In this document: positions 57,282 to 64,000 of the stretch, piece after piece
How positions within the stretch are numbered: position 1 is the first letter of the stretch
Layout of the letters: each line of letters opens with the position of its first letter
Assembly: GCF_001510895.1 (NCBI RefSeq)
Contig: NZ_LPWA01000104.1
Span: 1-64,000 of the forward strand
Origin: Mesorhizobium loti
GTDB lineage: Bacteria > Pseudomonadota > Alphaproteobacteria > Rhizobiales > Rhizobiaceae
Direction: 5' to 3'
DNA: 64,000 nt
Made by a program: the position numbers and the translations under genes
The notes under the pieces: model-generated
What the model was told of the DNA's origin: nothing
Database searches by the model: none
What the model saw: only the letters and a program-made list of their open reading frames with translations

Positions 57282-58382
57282 ATGCCTTACGACCAGAAGA
57301 AGATCGTTGAAGCGATCCGCGCTTTCGAGCGCGGCGAGATCGTCGTCGTCATGGACGATGACGGACGCGAGAACGAGGGCGACCTGATCGTCGCCGCCGT
57401 GCACTGCACGCCGGAAAAGATGGCCTTCATCGTCCGCAACACCTCCGGCATCGTCTGCACGCCGATGCTGCGCGAAGATGCAAGGCGGCTCAATCTTGCG
57501 CCGATGGTGGCCGACAACGATTCCGCCCACACCACGGCCTTCACCGTCAGCGTCGACTTCAAGCACGGCACCACGACCGGCATTTCCGCCGACGACCGCA
57601 CGCTCACCGTGCGCAATCTCGCCAACGGCAATGTCGGCGCCTCCGATTTCGTCCGTCCGGGCCACATCTTCCCGCTGATCGCGCGTGAAGGCGGCGTCCT
57701 GATGCGTTCCGGCCATACTGAGGCCGCGGTCGATCTCTGCAAGCTCGCCGGCCTGCCGCCCATCGGCGTCATCTCCGAGCTGGTCAATGACGACGGCACC
57801 GTCAAGCGCGGGCCCGAGGTTCAGGCTTTCGCCGAGCAGCACGGCCTGAAGCAGGTTTCGGTCGCCGATCTCATCGCCTATCGCCAGCGCAAGGAAACGC
57901 TGGTCGAGCGCGTCGCCTGCTCCGACATCGACACGCCCGGCGGCAAGGCGCAGGTCTTCACCTACACGCTGCCCTGGGATTCCATGCACCACGTCGCGGT
58001 CGTCTTCGGCGACATCCGCGACGGCGAGGAGGTGCCGGTGCGCCTGCATTCGGAAGATGTCGTGACCGACGTCTTCGGCACCAGCCACCGCCTCGACGGC
58101 ATCATGAAGGCGATGGGCGAGCGCAAACGCGGCGTCATCGTCTATCTGCGCGAAGGCTCGGTCGGCGTCGCCCACCAGGAACGCAACCGGCCGAAGAGCG
58201 GCGACCGCGAGGATCACGAGGAAGCCCGCCGGCGCGAGAACGAGTGGCGCGAGATCGGCCTCGGCGCCCAGATTCTCAAGGATCTCGGCATCTCCTCGAT
58301 CAACCTGATCGCCTCGCGCGAGCGCCACTATGTCGGTCTCGAAGGGTTTGGCATCCACATCGCCAAGACTGAGATTTTGTAG
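57282..58382 (+). CDS. ribB: 3,4-dihydroxy-2-butanone-4-phosphate synthase with degenerate GTP cyclohydrolase II-like domain
   Basis: 366 residues. RibB domain 1-~200: VVVMDDDGRENEGDLIVAAVHC (metal site DDExR-like), ADNDSAHTTAFTVSVDFKHGTTTGISADDR, FVRPGHIFPLIAREGGVLMRSGHTEAAVDLCKLA. The C-terminal ~160 residues resemble GTP cyclohydrolase II (RibA), but the zinc-site cysteines are gone: where RibA has HSECLTGD...CDCG, here it is HSEDVVTDVFGTSHRLDG. The RibA half is thus probably inactive. Start ATG 57282; the alternative at 57249 is in the repeat. Confidence 0.92.
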   Translation: MPYDQKKIVEAIRAFERGEIVVVMDDDGRENEGDLIVAAVHCTPEKMAFIVRNTSGIVCTPMLREDARRLNLAPMVADNDSAHTTAFTVSVDFKHGTTTGISADDRTLTVRNLANGNVGASDFVRPGHIFPLIAREGGVLMRSGHTEAAVDLCKLAGLPPIGVISELVNDDGTVKRGPEVQAFAEQHGLKQVSVADLIAYRQRKETLVERVACSDIDTPGGKAQVFTYTLPWDSMHHVAVVFGDIRDGEEVPVRLHSEDVVTDVFGTSHRLDGIMKAMGERKRGVIVYLREGSVGVAHQERNRPKSGDREDHEEARRRENEWREIGLGAQILKDLGISSINLIASRERHYVGLEGFGIHIAKTEIL

Positions 58383-58530
58383 GCGTCGAAGGGCTGACCC
58401 TTCGGAACGGTACTGCGGACAGATTGGCTGCATAGGTGATTGGCTGAAGCCTCCGCGACGACGTCGCGGAGGGCTCGGCCAACTTCAACGTCTGCGATGA
58501 TTTGTTGGACGGCTGAAACGCTTCTTCCAG

Positions 58531-59751
58531 TCACTCGGCCGCCATGACCGCTTCACCCCTGCCCACGTCGCACTCGTCCGTCGTCAACCGGCATTGACCT
58601 GCGAGCACGGTGGCCAAAGCAATCGCGCCTGACGCGACCGACACCCAGAACCCGCTCTGCGGTCCAAAAGCGTCGACCATCCAGCCGGCGGCGAAGGAGC
58701 CAAGCGCCATGCCGATGCCGATCCCGGTCGTCACCCAGGTGACGCCTTCGGTGAGCATCGCCGGCGGCACGTGCCGTTCGATCAGGCCGAAAGCTGTGAT
58801 GAAGGTCGGCGAGATCGCCACGCCGCTGACGAAGACGGCAAGCGCCAGCGTCGGCACCGTATCGGCAAAGAGCAGCGGCAGCGTCGTGAGCGCGATGACG
58901 GCGACCGCTATCGCCAGTTGCCGCTGCAGCGGCGTTTTCAGGCTGAGCGCGCCGACGATGATGCCGAGCACGAAGGATCCGAGCGCATAGACGCCGATGA
59001 CGAGGCTGGCCGCCTCAGGCTGGCCGAGCGCCTTGGTGATCGCCACCGTGGTCACCTCGGTGGTGGCGAAGGTCGCGCCGACGAAGATCAGGGAGAAGGT
59101 GATGATCTGGACAGGTCTGAGGTGGATCGCGGAGGCGTTCGCCCCATGCTCCGCCGGACGCACCGGCGGCTCCGTCGAACGCTGGAGCAGGAATGCCGCC
59201 GAACCGAGAGCGAGCAGCAATGTGCTGACAACCATGCCCGCTTCCGGGAACAGCGCTGCGCTTAAGCCCACCGACAGCGAGGCGCCGGTGACATAGACCA
59301 GCTCGTCCGCGGCCGACTCGAAGGCGAAGGCGGTGTTGAGCTCCGGGCGATTGCGAAAAATCTCGGTCCAACGCGCCCTGACCAAGGCCGGGATGCTTGG
59401 CATGGCGGCCGCAAGCAGTGCGGAGAGGAACAAGGTCCATACCGGCCAGTGCTGGTTGGCCACCACGATCAGCGTCGCGAAGGAAAGCACCGAAATGAGA
59501 GTCGTGGGCACGGCAATCCGGCTCTGGCCGAGCCGGTCCACCAGCCGCGACACCTGCGGCGACAGAACGGCGTTGACCAGTGCATAGGTGGCGGAGACGG
59601 CGCCCGCCAACCAGTATTCGCCATGCGTCTGCGACAGCATCGCTACGATGCCGATCGGCGCCATGGCGATCGGCAGCCGCGCGATGAAGGCAGCCGTGGC
59701 GAAGCCTTTCGTGCCGGGAGCCCGAAAGATTTCCGAATAGGGGTTTCGCAT
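58531..59751 (-). CDS. MFS transporter controlled by the divergent TetR gene
   Basis: 406 residues with twelve hydrophobic segments and the MFS loop motif near SRLVDRLGQSRIAVP. Other blocks: ATAAFIARLPIAMAPIGIVAML, RARWTEIFRNRPELNTAFAFESAADE. Start ATG 59751 (MRNPYSEIFRAPG). Together with the divergent TetR repressor and three shared operators this looks like a drug or metabolite efflux pump, but the substrate is unknown. Confidence 0.85.
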   Translation of the reverse strand: MRNPYSEIFRAPGTKGFATAAFIARLPIAMAPIGIVAMLSQTHGEYWLAGAVSATYALVNAVLSPQVSRLVDRLGQSRIAVPTTLISVLSFATLIVVANQHWPVWTLFLSALLAAAMPSIPALVRARWTEIFRNRPELNTAFAFESAADELVYVTGASLSVGLSAALFPEAGMVVSTLLLALGSAAFLLQRSTEPPVRPAEHGANASAIHLRPVQIITFSLIFVGATFATTEVTTVAITKALGQPEAASLVIGVYALGSFVLGIIVGALSLKTPLQRQLAIAVAVIALTTLPLLFADTVPTLALAVFVSGVAISPTFITAFGLIERHVPPAMLTEGVTWVTTGIGIGMALGSFAAGWMVDAFGPQSGFWVSVASGAIALATVLAGQCRLTTDECDVGRGEAVMAAE

Positions 59752-59787
59752 GGTCCTGCTCCTCGACAAGGAAAGGCGCCGCAACTA

Positions 59788-59802
59788 CATACGCAGCGTA
59801 TG
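59788..59802. promoter_or_regulatory. TetR operator 1
   Basis: CATACG-N3-CGTATG perfect palindrome (CATACGCAGCGTATG), 36 bp from the MFS start and 70 bp from the TetR start. Confidence 0.82.
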
Positions 59803-59816
59803 AGTGTCAGATAGTT

Positions 59817-59831
59817 CATACGTCGCGTATG
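59817..59831. promoter_or_regulatory. TetR operator 2
   Basis: CATACGTCGCGTATG, same six-base arms as operators 1 and 3; its centre is 29 bp from operator 1. Confidence 0.82.
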
Positions 59832-59839
59832 TCAATTGG

Positions 59840-59854
59840 CATACGAGACGTATG
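59840..59854. promoter_or_regulatory. TetR operator 3
   Basis: CATACGAGACGTATG, third copy in the 121-bp spacer, 19 bp before the TetR ATG. Confidence 0.82.
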
Positions 59855-59872
59855 TGAATAGGGCCAGAAGCC

Positions 59873-60465
59873 ATGCACCGACCGCGCAAGGAGATGATCG
59901 CCGAGACGCGCGCCAAGCTGATCGCGGCGGCCCGCCACGCCTTCGGCACGATCGGCTATGCCGAGGCTCGATGGACGATTTCACCGCGTCGGCGGGCCTG
60001 ACGCGCGGCGCGCTCTACCATCATTTCGGCGACAAGAAAGGGTTGCTGCAGGCGGTGATCGCCGAGATCGACGGCGAGATGGCGGCCCGGGTGAACGAAG
60101 TCGCCTCGCGGGCGCCCACCCGCTGGCAGCATTTCGTCGACGAATGCACGACCTATATCGAGATGGCGCTGGAGCCGGAGATCCAGCGCATCATGTTCCG
60201 CGACGGCCCGGCGGTGCTCGGCGATCCGGCGCAGTGGCCGAACGCCAACGCCTGCACGGCTTCAATGACCAATCACCTGACCGCGCTGCAGGAAGAGGGC
60301 GTCGTCGTGCACGATCTCGATCCGGAGACCGCCGCGCGGCTCATCAACGGCGCCAGCAGCCAGGCCTCACAGCGCATCGCCAATTCGCAAGACCCCGAAG
60401 CGACCTCGAAGAAAGCGATTGCAGCGTTCAAGCAGTTGCTTGAAGGCCTGCGTAAAAAGCCCTGA
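59873..60465 (+). CDS. TetR-family repressor (single-base frameshift)
   Basis: About 197 residues once a C near 59967 is restored (GAGGC-TCG to GAGGCCTCG). HTH: RAKLIAARHAFGTIGYAEASMDDFTASAGLTRGALYHHFGDKKGLLQAVI, the typical TetR sequence. C-terminal ligand domain: WQHFVDECTTYIEMALEPEIQRIMFRDGPAVLGDPAQW, as in the AcrR/YbiH-like group. Start ATG 59873. It presumably binds the three CATACG-N3-CGTATG sites and controls itself and the MFS pump. Confidence 0.9.
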
Positions 60466-60595
60466 CTGCACAGTCGGGTAACTATATCGCCCAGTTTGTG
60501 CACCGGTTTTGGGGGCAGCACCGCCTAGCCACAATTGACAATCACCGGGGTGAGCGCATCCTCCCCGGCCAACTCTGAGGTGGGAGAGTCGGGCC

Positions 60596-61576
60596 ATGTG
60601 GGACTTCAGCATCGGCCGGTCGGTGTCCATCATGATGCGGACATGGCCGTTCATCGTTTTTCGCATGATTGTGTATTTCGGCATCACGGTGGCCTACATC
60701 ATGGCGACCGGCACGGGCGCCAGCGTCGGCTACGGCGTCGGCCATATCTCGACCGACCCTGACGGGCCGATGTCGTTTGCCTTGTGGGGCGGGGTTATCG
60801 GCTTCGGCGTCGTCTCGATCGCGGTCTACTGGATCCGCGAATACATCCTCTATGTGCTCAAGGCCGGTCACATCGCCGTCATGGTCCATCTGATCGACGG
60901 CCACGACGTTCCCGACGGCCAGAACCAGATCGCCTATGCGAAGGAGGTTGTCACCCAGCGCTTCGCTGAGGCCAACATCCTTTTCGTCGTCGATCAGCTT
61001 GTGAAGGGCGCCATCCGCGCCATCACCGGACTGCTCGGCGGCATCGCCGCCTTCCTGCCCATTCCGGGTTTGAGCGGCATTGTCGGCTTCATCAACACCG
61101 TGATCCGCTTGTCGCTGACCTATGTCGACGAGATCATCCTCGGCTACAACATCCGCATCAACTCGAACTCGCCTTTCGAGACCGCAAGGCAAGGCGTCGT
61201 GCTCTACGCGCAGAACGGCAAGCACATGGTCAAGAACGCCGTCTGGCTGGCGCTGATCATGTGGGGCGTGTCCTTCGTCATCTTCCTTTTGATGCTGGTA
61301 CCCGCCGGCGCCATCCTGTGGGTCATGCCCGGGCAGCTCGCCGGCTGGGCATTCGTGCTGGCAATCGTCTTTGCCTGGGCCTTCAAGGCGGCCTTTATCG
61401 AGCCCTTCGCCATCGCTTCGCTGATGCAGGTCTATTTCGACACCATCGAGGGCCAGGTTCCGAACCCCGAGTGGGACCGGCGCCTGGCCGAGGCCTCGTC
61501 GAAGTTCAGGGAGCTTCGCGACAAGGCGCTCGGCTCTTTCAGCGGCTCGCGCTGGGACGCGCCCCGGGCAGCGTGA
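60596..61576 (+). CDS. Polytopic membrane protein, function unknown
   Basis: 326 residues with about six hydrophobic segments (residues ~18-40, 58-80, 140-170, 205-235, 245-270 and others). Distinct blocks: FIVFRMIVYFGITVAYIMATGTGASVGYGVGHIS and YVDEIILGYNIRINSNSPFETARQGVVLYAQNGKHMVKNAVWL. The C-terminus is amphipathic (NPEWDRRLAEASSKFRELRDKALGSFSGSRW). I do not recognise the family. A GGTGGGAGAGTC site precedes the ATG. Convergent with bluB (16 bp). Confidence 0.8.
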   Translation: MWDFSIGRSVSIMMRTWPFIVFRMIVYFGITVAYIMATGTGASVGYGVGHISTDPDGPMSFALWGGVIGFGVVSIAVYWIREYILYVLKAGHIAVMVHLIDGHDVPDGQNQIAYAKEVVTQRFAEANILFVVDQLVKGAIRAITGLLGGIAAFLPIPGLSGIVGFINTVIRLSLTYVDEIILGYNIRINSNSPFETARQGVVLYAQNGKHMVKNAVWLALIMWGVSFVIFLLMLVPAGAILWVMPGQLAGWAFVLAIVFAWAFKAAFIEPFAIASLMQVYFDTIEGQVPNPEWDRRLAEASSKFRELRDKALGSFSGSRWDAPRAA

Positions 61577-61591
61577 TCGGCGGCCGCCGGA

Positions 61592-62329
61592 TCACGGCTT
61601 CTGCGGCTCTATTCCACGAAGCTTTGCAATCGCCGATTTGAGCGGCGCCTCGCCGGCGCCGCAAAAAGTCTCGCTCATCACCAGGTCGGGCAGCGGCAGG
61701 CGCTTGCCCCAGCCATGCGTTTCGAGGTCCGGCCGCGGCGCAAACTCCGAGACGCGGCCGACGCAGAGATAGGCGATCGGCGTGACATGCTCCGGGATCG
61801 ACAAGAGCCGCTTCAGCGCCTCTGTTTCGATGATGCTGACCCAGCCGACGCCGACGCCCTCGGCCCGCGCGGCCAGCCAGAAATTCTGCACCGCGCAGAC
61901 GGTGCTGTAGAGGTCCATCTCCGGATTGTGCCAGCGCCCGAGCGGCGAATTCTTCGAGCGTTGCCGGTCGCAGGTGATGCAGAGATTGAGCGCGCTTTCG
62001 CAGATGCCTTCGAGCTTCAGCTTGCGGTAGAGCGCCTGCCGCTCCGCCTCGATCGCCGGCAATTCCTGCTCGCGCGCGGCGAGGAACAGGTCGCGCACCT
62101 GCCTGCGCCTTGTCGCATCGCGGATGACGATGAAGTTCCACGGCTGCATGTAGCCGACCGACGGTGCGTGATGGGCAGCGGTCAGCAGCCGCGCCAGCAC
62201 ACAATCGTCGAGATCGTCGGCAGTGAAATGGCTGCGCACGTCGCGCCTGGTGAACATCGCCCGATAGACCGCGTCGCGCGCCAATTGGTCAAAGTCATCG
62301 CCGCCGGCGGCGGACGCTGATGCCGTCAT
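61592..62329 (-). CDS. bluB: 5,6-dimethylbenzimidazole synthase
   Basis: Flavin-destroying enzyme that makes the lower ligand of vitamin B12; 245 residues of the nitroreductase-like fold. Blocks: YRAMFTRRDVRSHFTADDLDDCVLARLLTAAHHAPSVGYMQPWNFIVI (flavin site), VCAVQNFWLAARAEGVGVGWVSI and ETHGWGKRLPLPDLV. The cobalamin riboswitch directly upstream strongly supports the assignment. Confidence 0.93.
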   Translation of the reverse strand: MTASASAAGGDDFDQLARDAVYRAMFTRRDVRSHFTADDLDDCVLARLLTAAHHAPSVGYMQPWNFIVIRDATRRRQVRDLFLAAREQELPAIEAERQALYRKLKLEGICESALNLCITCDRQRSKNSPLGRWHNPEMDLYSTVCAVQNFWLAARAEGVGVGWVSIIETEALKRLLSIPEHVTPIAYLCVGRVSEFAPRPDLETHGWGKRLPLPDLVMSETFCGAGEAPLKSAIAKLRGIEPQKP

Positions 62330-62379
62330 CGCTTTTTCCCCCTGCGATCAGCAATCCTCCGCCTGACCAAGCGGAAGAC

Positions 62380-62550
62380 CATATCTGCCGGGCCGGTCTT
62401 CTGGCTTGGGATCGTCCCACGTCCGGCGCCTTCCCGTCTGAGACAGTGGCTTTTGCCGGCGCGGTCCCCCTTACAGCGTTGGGCACGCCACGGATTTCAA
62501 CCGTGTTCCCGATTCTCCCGCGTCGCGGGCACCAGGCAGCGGCGCGACCT
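62380..62550 (-). promoter_or_regulatory. Cobalamin riboswitch upstream of bluB
   Basis: Read on the minus strand it shows the conserved B12 box (AAGCCAGAAGACCGGCC, 62391-62407), GCCACTG, GGGAATCGGGAAC-like core and the GGTGCCCGCG 5' segment, in the correct order of a cobalamin riboswitch. A GC stem (TTCCGCTTGGTCAGGCGGA, about 62354-62374) between it and the bluB start could sequester translation. It predicts repression of bluB when adenosylcobalamin is abundant. Ends are approximate. Confidence 0.88.
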
Positions 62551-62666
62551 TATCGCGAAGCTTCAGCCGCGCCAATGCCGCCAGCGACATGATCGGGCGC
62601 GATTTTCCCCAGCCATTCGGCGCTCAAACATGGTCATCGGGGCTACGCATGCCTAGATTAGGCGCC

Positions 62667-63593
62667 ATGACCACCCGTCTCTACACCCATCCGGTATTTC
62701 TGGAACACCTCACGCCGCCCGGCCACCCCGAGCGGCCGGACCGTTTGCGCGCCATCGAGCGCGTGCTGGATGACGAGGCTTTTTCGGCTCTCGACCGCGT
62801 CAAGGCGCCGGAAGGCGATGAGGCGACCATCCTCTATGCGCATCCGGAAGATTTCGTCGCCCGCATCCGCGCGGCCATCCCGGAGAGCGGCATCGTCTCG
62901 ATCGATGCCGACACCAGCGCCAGCCCGAAGAGCTGGCAGGCCGCGGTGACGGCGATCGGCGCCGCCAATGCGGCTGTCGACGACGTCTTCGAAGGCCGCG
63001 CCGCCAATGTCTTTGTTGCCGCGCGCCCGCCCGGCCATCATGCCGAAAAGACGACTGCGATGGGCTTTTGCCTGTTCAACACCGCGGCGATCGCCGCCCG
63101 CTATGCGCAGAAGAAGCATCAGGCCGAGCGCGTCGCCATCGTCGACTGGGATGTTCACCACGGCAACGGCACGCAGGACATTTTCTGGGACGATCCGTCC
63201 GTGCTCTATTGCTCGACCCATCAGATGCCGCTTTATCCCGGCACGGGCGCCAAGAGCGAAACCGGCGTCGGCAACATCGTCAACGCGCCGCTCGCGCCGA
63301 GCACCGGCAGCGAGACGTTCCGGGACGCGTTCCTGTCGCGCGTGCTGCCCTCGATTGATGCGTTCGCGCCGGATCTGATCATCATTTCCGCCGGTTTCGA
63401 CGCGCATCATCGCGATCCGTTGGCCGAGATCAACCTGACCGAGGATGATTTCGACTGGGCGACCGGCCAGCTGATCGACCGCGCCGGGCGCCACAGCGGC
63501 AACCGGCTCGTTTCCCTGCTGGAGGGCGGCTACGATCTGCAGGGACTGGCATTTTCGGTCGCCGCCCATGTCGGGCGGCTGATGAAGGGATAG
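62667..63593 (+). CDS. Histone deacetylase-like amidohydrolase family protein
   Basis: 308 residues of the arginase/deacetylase fold: LEHLTPPGHPERPDRLRAIERVL, AARPPGHHAEKTTAMGFCLFN, VAIVDWDVHHGNGTQDIFWDD (metal ligands) and IIISAGFDAHHRDPLAEINLTEDDF. Bacterial members deacetylate polyamines or other small amines; the substrate is not evident. Start ATG 62667 (MTTRLYTHP). Divergent from the bluB riboswitch, 4 bp before xseB. Confidence 0.92.
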   Translation: MTTRLYTHPVFLEHLTPPGHPERPDRLRAIERVLDDEAFSALDRVKAPEGDEATILYAHPEDFVARIRAAIPESGIVSIDADTSASPKSWQAAVTAIGAANAAVDDVFEGRAANVFVAARPPGHHAEKTTAMGFCLFNTAAIAARYAQKKHQAERVAIVDWDVHHGNGTQDIFWDDPSVLYCSTHQMPLYPGTGAKSETGVGNIVNAPLAPSTGSETFRDAFLSRVLPSIDAFAPDLIIISAGFDAHHRDPLAEINLTEDDFDWATGQLIDRAGRHSGNRLVSLLEGGYDLQGLAFSVAAHVGRLMKG

Positions 63594-63596
63594 GAT

Positions 63597-63848
63597 ATGG
63601 CTGGCGAAGGCAATGAGGACGTCAAGGCGATGAGCTTCGAACAGGCGCTCGACGCGCTGGAGAAGATCGTCGATGATCTGGAACGCGGCGATGTCCCGCT
63701 CGACCAGTCGATCCGCATCTACGAGCGCGGCGAGGCGCTGAAGGCGCATTGCGACCGTCTGCTCAAGGCGGCCGAGGACAAGGTCGAGAAGATCAGGCTG
63801 TCGCGCGACGGCAAGCCGGTAGGAACGGAGCCGCTCGACGCCGAGTGA
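63597..63848 (+). CDS. xseB: Exodeoxyribonuclease VII small subunit
   Basis: 83 residues: [55 protein letters not shown] is the typical XseB coiled-coil region; partners with XseA (not in this window) in single-stranded DNA degradation. Starts 3 bp after the deacetylase stop. Confidence 0.95.
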   Translation: MAGEGNEDVKAMSFEQALDALEKIVDDLERGDVPLDQSIRIYERGEALKAHCDRLLKAAEDKVEKIRLSRDGKPVGTEPLDAE

Positions 63849-63859
63849 GGCGTATTGAT

Positions 63860-63887
63860 ATTCAGGTGAGGCCGGCCTGACCTGAAT
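63860..63887. repeat. 28-bp near-perfect palindrome, minimal form of the 55491 repeat
   Basis: ATTCAGGTGAGGCC-GGCCTGACCTGAAT with one mismatch; the ends match those of the 120-bp repeat at 55491-55610 but the centre is absent. It follows the xseB stop by 11 bp and could act as a terminator hairpin, though no T-run follows. Confidence 0.8.
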
Positions 63888-63950
63888 CTAAACACACCTT
63901 GGTGCATAATCTCGACCGGCGGGACACGACAAGACAGGAGGCCTGCAAGC

Positions 63951-64000
63951 ATGTGCCGAAACATCAAGACCCTGTTCAATTTCGAACCGCCGGCGACCGA
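63951..64000 (+). CDS. DUF2277 family protein, start only (partial)
   Basis: MCRNIKTLFNFEPPAT is the standard opening of DUF2277 proteins; the window ends here. AGGAGG lies 10 bp upstream of the ATG. Confidence 0.85.
   Translation, partial: MCRNIKTLFNFEPPAT

Overview
The window looks like a chromosomal segment of a Mesorhizobium-type alphaproteobacterium (order Rhizobiales). The reasons are the high GC, the split ATP synthase Fo operon with b and b' subunits, the BioR/BioY biotin pair with TTATCTATAA boxes, the agp-type alpha-galactoside cluster laid out as in Sinorhizobium, and several families of rhizobial intergenic palindromic repeats. No rRNA, tRNA or CRISPR array was seen. The left edge cuts through the 3' end of an IS110-type transposase; the rest reads mainly as core genome with a few accessory islands.

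Layout. 1-3.8 kb: IS110 remnant, a divergent LysR/MFS pair and a SleB-type cell wall hydrolase. 3.9-6.8 kb: atpI-atpB-atpE-atpF'-atpF, closed by a strong terminator. 6.9-13.9 kb: mostly minus-strand housekeeping genes (rnhB, radical SAM protein, moaB, ispE, S49 peptidase, tRNA-type methyltransferase). 14-19.3 kb: polyprenyl diphosphate synthase, bioR, bioY, a DUF1284 gene and a TPR protein. 19.3-24.1 kb: acetyltransferase, glyQ, glyS (interrupted by a palindromic element) and a very acidic small protein. 24.2-31.8 kb: two secreted proteins, a Sua5-type tRNA modification enzyme, an FAD-linked dehydrogenase, ubiA, and a LysR/PhyH dioxygenase pair. 32-43.3 kb: purD, then the agp cluster (two GH4 glycosidases, binding protein, two permeases, dual ATPase, divergent AraC regulator). 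43.4-48.4 kb: GH25 lysozyme, a TacA/TacT-type toxin-antitoxin pair, and an acyl-CoA dehydrogenase/enoyl-CoA hydratase pair. 48.6-51.7 kb: a four-gene envelope operon that I do not recognise. 51.7-58.4 kb: pdxH, lipoprotein, DnaJ-like protein, fabI, phosphatase, aroC, ribB. 58.5-64 kb: MFS/TetR pair with three operators, a membrane protein, bluB under a cobalamin riboswitch, a histone-deacetylase-like amidohydrolase, xseB and the start of a DUF2277 gene.

Regulation readable from the DNA: two BioR boxes (in front of bioR and bioY), a triple TetR operator, a toxin-antitoxin palindrome, a cobalamin riboswitch and several hairpin terminators.

Quality warning: about fifteen genes, including the essential purD and glyS, are broken or falsely fused by the loss of a single base, almost always one G or C from a short G/C run. 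These look like sequencing errors rather than pseudogenes. For them I give the full reconstructed span and note the position of the break. The best candidates for something new are the palindromic element inside glyS (perhaps translated in frame) and the unrecognised four-gene envelope operon.
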